DNA of 33,828 bases from the NCBI GenBank assembly GCA_900548735.1, contig URMC01000005.1, positions 1 to 33,828 of the forward strand. Reading direction: 5' to 3'. The DNA is from an uncultured Eubacteriales bacterium (lineage in GTDB: Bacteria > Bacillota > Clostridia > Oscillospirales > CAG-272). The stretch's first letter is position 1, and the number at the start of each line of letters is the position of its first letter. Positions 30,599 through 33,828 of the stretch are shown piece by piece. The notes beneath the pieces were generated by a model. That model saw only the letters and a program-made list of their open reading frames with translations. It made no database searches and had not been told where the DNA came from. The translations under genes were made by a program, and so were the position numbers.

Positions 30599-30700
30599 TT
30601 TCAAAAACGTTCCGGCGGCGCGCCCCAAAGGAAACTTTTTGAAAAAAGTTTCCTTTGGAATCCTTCAAAAACTTTCCGGCAACTGCCGCCGGGAAGTCAG
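30599..30700. repeat. Modular intergenic repeat, copy D (hairpin half)
   Basis: A hairpin with A/T core, CCAAAGGAAACTTTTT/AAAAAGTTTCCTTTGG (about 30624-30658), followed by AATCCTTCAAAAACTTTCCGGC and a CGGCA..TGCCG mini-hairpin. This matches the first modules of copy B (hairpin, AATCCCCTCAAAACTTTTCGGC, CGGCG..CGCCG) with compensating changes in the stems. TTCAAAAACGTTCCGGC just before the hairpin is a second, direct copy of the linker. It lies between recR and the GH127 gene. Confidence 0.6.
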
Positions 30701-30790
30701 GTGCGCTTTCCGGCGTGTGCCAAATCATTTTTTAAGGTTTTCGCGGGGGTGCAGGGGCGCCTTGCAGGGGAGGCTCCCCCGCCGCGTCTC

Positions 30791-31387
30791 TTACAGCGTC
30801 CGGCGACCTTCCAGGGCGCGGGACAGGGTAATTTCGTCGGCGTAGATGAGCTCCCCGCCGAAGGGGATGCCGTGCGCCAGGCGCGTGACCTTGACGCCAA
30901 GCGGCTCCAGAAGGCGCGCAATGTACATAGCGGTCGCCTCCCCTTCCGTGGTGGCGTCGGTCGCCACGATCACCTCTTTGACCGTGCCGTCCTCCAGCCG
31001 CGCCAACAGTTCCCGCAACGTCAGCGCGTCGGGTGTCACGCCGTTCATCGGGGAGATCAGACCGTGCAAAACATGATAAACACCCCGGAACGTGCGCACT
31101 TTTTCAAATGCTTCCACATCCCGCGGGTCCTCCACCACGCACAGCACCGAGCGGTCTCTGTCCGCCGCGGAGCAGACCGGGCAAAGCTCCCGGTCGGTCA
31201 GGTTCTGGCAGACGGGGCAACGGTGAATTTTCGCCTTTGCGTCGGTCACGGCGTGCACAAACGCCGCAATTTCCTCATCACTGTAAGACAGCAGGGCATA
31301 CGCCAACCGCCCCGCCGTTTTTCTGCCGATGCCGGGCAGCCTTGCAAACTGCTCGGTCAGCACGTCAAGCGATTCAATGCCGGACAT
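30791..31387 (-). CDS. recR: Recombination mediator protein RecR
   Basis: A 198-aa RecR, which forms a ring clamp with RecO/RecF to load RecA on gapped DNA. All domains are visible: helix-hairpin-helix LARLPGIGRKTAGRLAY (16-30 region), a C4 zinc finger (C57, C60, C69, C72), and a Toprim domain with VVEDPRDV and the conserved H-G-L-I-S-P-x-x-G segment. Standard length. The ATG shares a base with the ebfC stop (TGATG), so translation is coupled. Last gene of the dnaX-ebfC-recR unit; the repeat region 30599-30700 follows and may end transcription. Confidence 0.97.
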   Translation of the reverse strand: MSGIESLDVLTEQFARLPGIGRKTAGRLAYALLSYSDEEIAAFVHAVTDAKAKIHRCPVCQNLTDRELCPVCSAADRDRSVLCVVEDPRDVEAFEKVRTFRGVYHVLHGLISPMNGVTPDALTLRELLARLEDGTVKEVIVATDATTEGEATAMYIARLLEPLGVKVTRLAHGIPFGGELIYADEITLSRALEGRRTL

Positions 31388-31740
31388 CAGAACAGCCCCG
31401 GCATGCCGGGCATTCCGAGGGCGCCCGTCACCTTCTGCATCTCGGCGGCGTTGGTGTCCTCCACCCGCTTGATCGCCTCGTTTACTGCCGCCACCAGAAT
31501 GTCGGACAGCGTTTCGATGTCGTCCGGATCCACAATCTCGGGCGCCAAGTCAATCGACAGGATCTGCTTTTTGCCGTTGATTTTCACATTCACGACCCCG
31601 CCGCCGGCGGAAACGTCGTATTCTCTCGCGTCCAGCTCTTCCTGAAGCGCCGCCATATTCTCCTGCATTTTCTGCGCCTGCTGCAGCATGGCATTCATGT
31701 TTTGGGCTCCGCCCATCCCCTTCGGGTAATTTGCACGCAT
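31387..31740 (-). CDS. ebfC: YbaB/EbfC-family nucleoid-associated protein
   Basis: A 117-aa YbaB/EbfC protein, a small dimer that binds DNA, with a Met/Gln-rich N-terminal helix (MNAMLQQAQKMQENMAALQEEL), the beta-rich core (VVNVKINGKKQILSIDLAPEIVD) and a helical C-terminus, then a Gly/Met/Pro-rich tail. The start at 31740 has AAAGGAG 9 bases upstream and gives the usual family N-terminus; a GTG 10 codons earlier is rejected. The location between dnaX and recR is the conserved one in Firmicutes. Confidence 0.95.
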   Translation of the reverse strand: MRANYPKGMGGAQNMNAMLQQAQKMQENMAALQEELDAREYDVSAGGGVVNVKINGKKQILSIDLAPEIVDPDDIETLSDILVAAVNEAIKRVEDTNAAEMQKVTGALGMPGMPGLF

Positions 31741-31781
31741 TTTTTGTTTCTCCTTTGTCAGTATATCCACCGCTTTGCGGT

Positions 31782-33389
31782 TCAGTTTCCGTTTTCTTCC
31801 GCCGCGGACAGCAGGTCGTCAATCACCGTGTCCCCGGTTTTTTCTGCGTCCGGCGTCTCCAGAATCAGGTCGCCCGGTGCAAAGCTCTGTTGCAGTTCCG
31901 CCGAGAGCGCCCCGGCAAGCAACGCCCGCTCCCGCGCCGTATTCACAAGGGATAAGGCAAAATCGTTCTGCAACTGAATCACAGGCTTGCCTGCCTCGTC
32001 CAGAAACGCCTTCGCTTCCCCCAAAAAAGAGGCAAGCATGGAGTTCTCACGCCGCACGCGCTCCACACAGCTTGCAAACCCGCGCACCCGCCGCAGTGTC
32101 CGCCCTGCGGGCGCCGCGGCGGTGTTGTTTTGCGGCTCGTTTTCCGTTTTTTGCACACCGTCCCCGGGTGTTTTCGGTTTTTCCGCCTTTGCCGGCGGCT
32201 CGCTTTCCGGCGCCTTTTCCTGCTTCGGGGCAACCGGCACGCCGGCGGAAAACGCGTTTTCCAGCTTTTCCACGCGGGCAAGCAGGGCTTCCGCCCCCGT
32301 GTCCATCGTGGGGTCGCACATTCGGAGAAGCGTCAGCTCCGCGATCATCCGCTTCACCGCGCCCGCCTTCTGCATGGCAAAGAACGCGTCCTCCAACAGC
32401 TTGCAGTGGAAAAGCAACCGCCCCTTGCCGAATTTACCCGCAAGGGCGTGCAGTTCCGCCGCTTCCGCATCGGTGAGATCCAGATATTTGTCCGCCGCGT
32501 CGGTGGTTTTGATCACCAGCAGGTCGCGGTAAAGCGACATCAGGTCCTGCCAGAAAACCGTCAGGTCGCGGGAGGAGCCTACCGCCTCCGCCACAACGGA
32601 AAGGATGGTATCATAGTCGGCATTTGCCACGGCGCCCGCCAGCCCCACCACGCTGTCACGCCCGGTGGAACCCGTCATTTCGTTGACCGTTTCGGGGGTA
32701 ATGGTGCCGGGCGAACCTGCGCAGAGTTCCAGCAGGCTGATAGCGTCCCGCATGCCGCCCGCCGCCATGCGCGCGATGCGGTTTGCCGCGGCGGGGGTGA
32801 GATCCAGCCCTTCCTCTTTGGCGATATAGGAAACTCTTGCCGCCAGCACCGGCGCCGCGATCCGGCGGAAGTCAAACCGCTGGCAACGCGAGATGATGGT
32901 GGCGGGCAGTTTTTGCAGTTCGGTTGTGGCAAGGATAAACAGCACGTGCGCCGGCGGCTCCTCCAGGGTCTTGAGCAACGCGTTAAACGCGCTTGCCGAC
33001 AGCATATGCACCTCGTCCACGATATAGACGCGGTATTTCAGGGTGGAGGGGGAGTAAACCACCTCGTCCCGGATGTCGCGGATGGCTTCCACGCCGTTGT
33101 TGGAGGCGGCGTCCATTTCCAGCACGTCGGTAGCGGTACCGTTTTCGATTGCCTCGCACGCCGCGCATTTGCCGCAGGGGCTGCCGTTTACAGGAGAGAG
33201 GCAGTTGACTGCCTTGGCGAGAATTTTGGCGCAGGTGGTTTTGCCTGTCCCGCGAGAGCCGCAGAACAGATACGCGTGGCTGACGGCGTTCTCCTCTACC
33301 TCATAACGCAAAACGGACGTGATATGCTCCTGCCCGCACACGTCCTCAAAGGTTTTCGGTCGCCATTTGCGATACAATGCCTGGTGCAT
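31782..33389 (-). CDS. dnaX: DNA polymerase III subunit gamma/tau
   Basis: A 535-aa clamp-loader ATPase of the replisome. Walker A GSRGTGKT (44-51), zinc-binding cysteines 63, 72, 75 and 78, Walker B VYIVDEVHML with DEVH (125-128), sensor TTELQKLPATIISRCQRFDF, then the collar domain. A Pro/Glu/Lys-rich linker (about 355-410) and a C-terminal domain follow. The start at 33389 is preferred over a GTG two codons upstream because GGGAGG sits 8 bases before the ATG and only 2 before the GTG. It lies 67 bp after the SRP RNA; no separate promoter was seen, so it may depend on read-through from the SRP RNA promoter. Confidence 0.96.
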   Translation of the reverse strand: MHQALYRKWRPKTFEDVCGQEHITSVLRYEVEENAVSHAYLFCGSRGTGKTTCAKILAKAVNCLSPVNGSPCGKCAACEAIENGTATDVLEMDAASNNGVEAIRDIRDEVVYSPSTLKYRVYIVDEVHMLSASAFNALLKTLEEPPAHVLFILATTELQKLPATIISRCQRFDFRRIAAPVLAARVSYIAKEEGLDLTPAAANRIARMAAGGMRDAISLLELCAGSPGTITPETVNEMTGSTGRDSVVGLAGAVANADYDTILSVVAEAVGSSRDLTVFWQDLMSLYRDLLVIKTTDAADKYLDLTDAEAAELHALAGKFGKGRLLFHCKLLEDAFFAMQKAGAVKRMIAELTLLRMCDPTMDTGAEALLARVEKLENAFSAGVPVAPKQEKAPESEPPAKAEKPKTPGDGVQKTENEPQNNTAAAPAGRTLRRVRGFASCVERVRRENSMLASFLGEAKAFLDEAGKPVIQLQNDFALSLVNTARERALLAGALSAELQQSFAPGDLILETPDAEKTGDTVIDDLLSAAEENGN

Positions 33390-33455
33390 ATTCACGTCCT
33401 CCCGTCTGTTGCCAAGCCTGTCAGGCTATCCGCCATTGCCGGCAAACGATACAAA

Positions 33456-33756
33456 ACAAGTTGCAAAATAAGACCATACACCTCAAGATCGAGCGTCATC
33501 TTTGCGCGGTATCCGGGCGCTCTGCTCAGAGCAGGCGACCTCACGGCACATCAGGAAAGCCGCTTAATGCTGCTTGGTTCCCCACCTGACATGGTTCACG
33601 GCGTCTGATTGCGTGAGACCCACTCGTCAACACAGAACGCGAGTTCCTGCCGCATTGCTTCGGCCCTCAAAAGAGGAATCGACCCCCGCTGGAGCGGATT
33701 TCGGGTGCAGGGCTCCGCTACTTCCCCGGCTGGTATGGCCTTATTTCACAACTTGC
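33456..33756 (-). ncRNA. ffs: Large (Alu-containing) bacterial SRP RNA
   Basis: The minus strand carries a ~300-nt SRP RNA. The 5' and 3' ends pair (CAAGTTG with CAACTTG, AAATAAG with CTTATTT, CCATACC with GGTGTATGG). The Alu domain is recognisable (AGCCGGGGAAGTAGCGGAGCCCTG, then CCGCTCCAGCGGGGGTCGATTCCT). Helix 8 reads GTCAGGTGGGGAACCAAGCAGC: the GGAA tetraloop and the UCAGG/AGCAG symmetric loop are conserved. The two pairs next to the tetraloop are GG/CC instead of the usual CC/GG, a compensating change that supports the fold. Location just upstream of dnaX matches Bacillus scr. The 3' end runs into TTTTGT. Confidence 0.95.
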
Positions 33757-33762
33757 TATCTT

Positions 33763-33791
33763 ATTATAACAGAAAAAACGGCGTTTTGCAA
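33763..33791 (-). promoter_or_regulatory. Promoter of the SRP RNA
   Basis: TTGCAA (33791-33786), 17-bp spacer, TATAAT (33768-33763) on the minus strand. The start predicted 7 bases further (about 33756) coincides with the first base of the closing SRP RNA helix. It may also serve dnaX, ebfC and recR. Confidence 0.85.
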
Positions 33792-33828
33792 GGGCTTTTC
33801 AAAATTTTTGCCACCTGCGGTGCGGCTT

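Noticed and set aside
33410..33435. Terminator between SRP RNA and dnaX (AGCCTGACAGGCT)
   Set aside because: Very short loop and no T run on the minus strand; the RNA end itself runs into TTTTGT, a weaker but more likely stop point.

Overview
The window reads as a piece of a fairly GC-rich anaerobic Firmicutes genome (Clostridia, probably Oscillospirales-like, most likely from a gut metagenome). The support is the gene order SRP RNA - dnaX - ebfC/ybaB - recR, which matches the Bacillus/Clostridia arrangement, a large Alu-type SRP RNA, strong AGGAGG-type ribosome binding sites, sigma-70/A promoters with 17-bp spacers, and intergenic hairpin repeats of a kind common in such genomes. The species cannot be named from sequence alone. 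The first ~118 bases are G/C homopolymer runs and look like a contig-edge artefact.

Region 1 (326-19355, all minus strand) is one surface-polysaccharide operon of about 19 kb. A near-consensus promoter (TTGACA-17-TATTAT, 19327-19355) precedes a monotopic phosphoglycosyl transferase. It is followed by a GT4 transferase, a UDP-HexNAc 6-dehydrogenase and C4-epimerase pair (TviB/TviC or WbpO/WbpP type), another GT4, a Wzy polymerase, two more glycosyltransferases, a Wzx flippase broken by a frameshift, a polysaccharide pyruvyl transferase-family protein, a CE4 deacetylase, an F420H2-dehydrogenase-beta-like iron-sulfur protein, CapE, an extra SDR, CapG, CapF and an NTP_transf_5 protein. Most junctions are ATGA/TAATG overlaps or gaps under 40 bp, and a strong terminator sits at 166-208. 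Together the genes predict a lipid-linked, Wzx/Wzy-type polysaccharide using UDP-L-FucNAc and UDP-GalNAcA (or a related uronate).

Region 2 (19380-24640) holds a plus-strand promoter, small ORF and terminator unit of unknown nature, a 73-aa membrane protein, an AGCS sodium:amino acid symporter under a single-aptamer glycine riboswitch, a MocR/PdxR-like regulator that is short at its C-terminus and lacks the PLP lysine, and a TetR-DUF308 pair. The riboswitch promoter lies inside the last codons of the mocR frame. A 10-nt exact complement between the aptamer and the expression platform suggests a terminator/antiterminator switch.

Region 3 (24571-30790) holds a lipid kinase, a metallo-beta-lactamase-fold hydrolase, a TetR regulator and a GH127-type glycosidase. 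These are separated by copies of a modular intergenic repeat built from hairpins and a palindromic core.

Region 4 (30791-33828) is the housekeeping block recR, ebfC, dnaX and the SRP RNA with its own promoter at the window edge. No tRNA, CRISPR array, insertion sequence or phage gene was seen. The best candidates for something new are the modular repeat family, the glycine riboswitch expression platform, the degenerate MocR, and the unexplained plus-strand unit at 19.46-19.94 kb. None of them amounts to proof of a new system.
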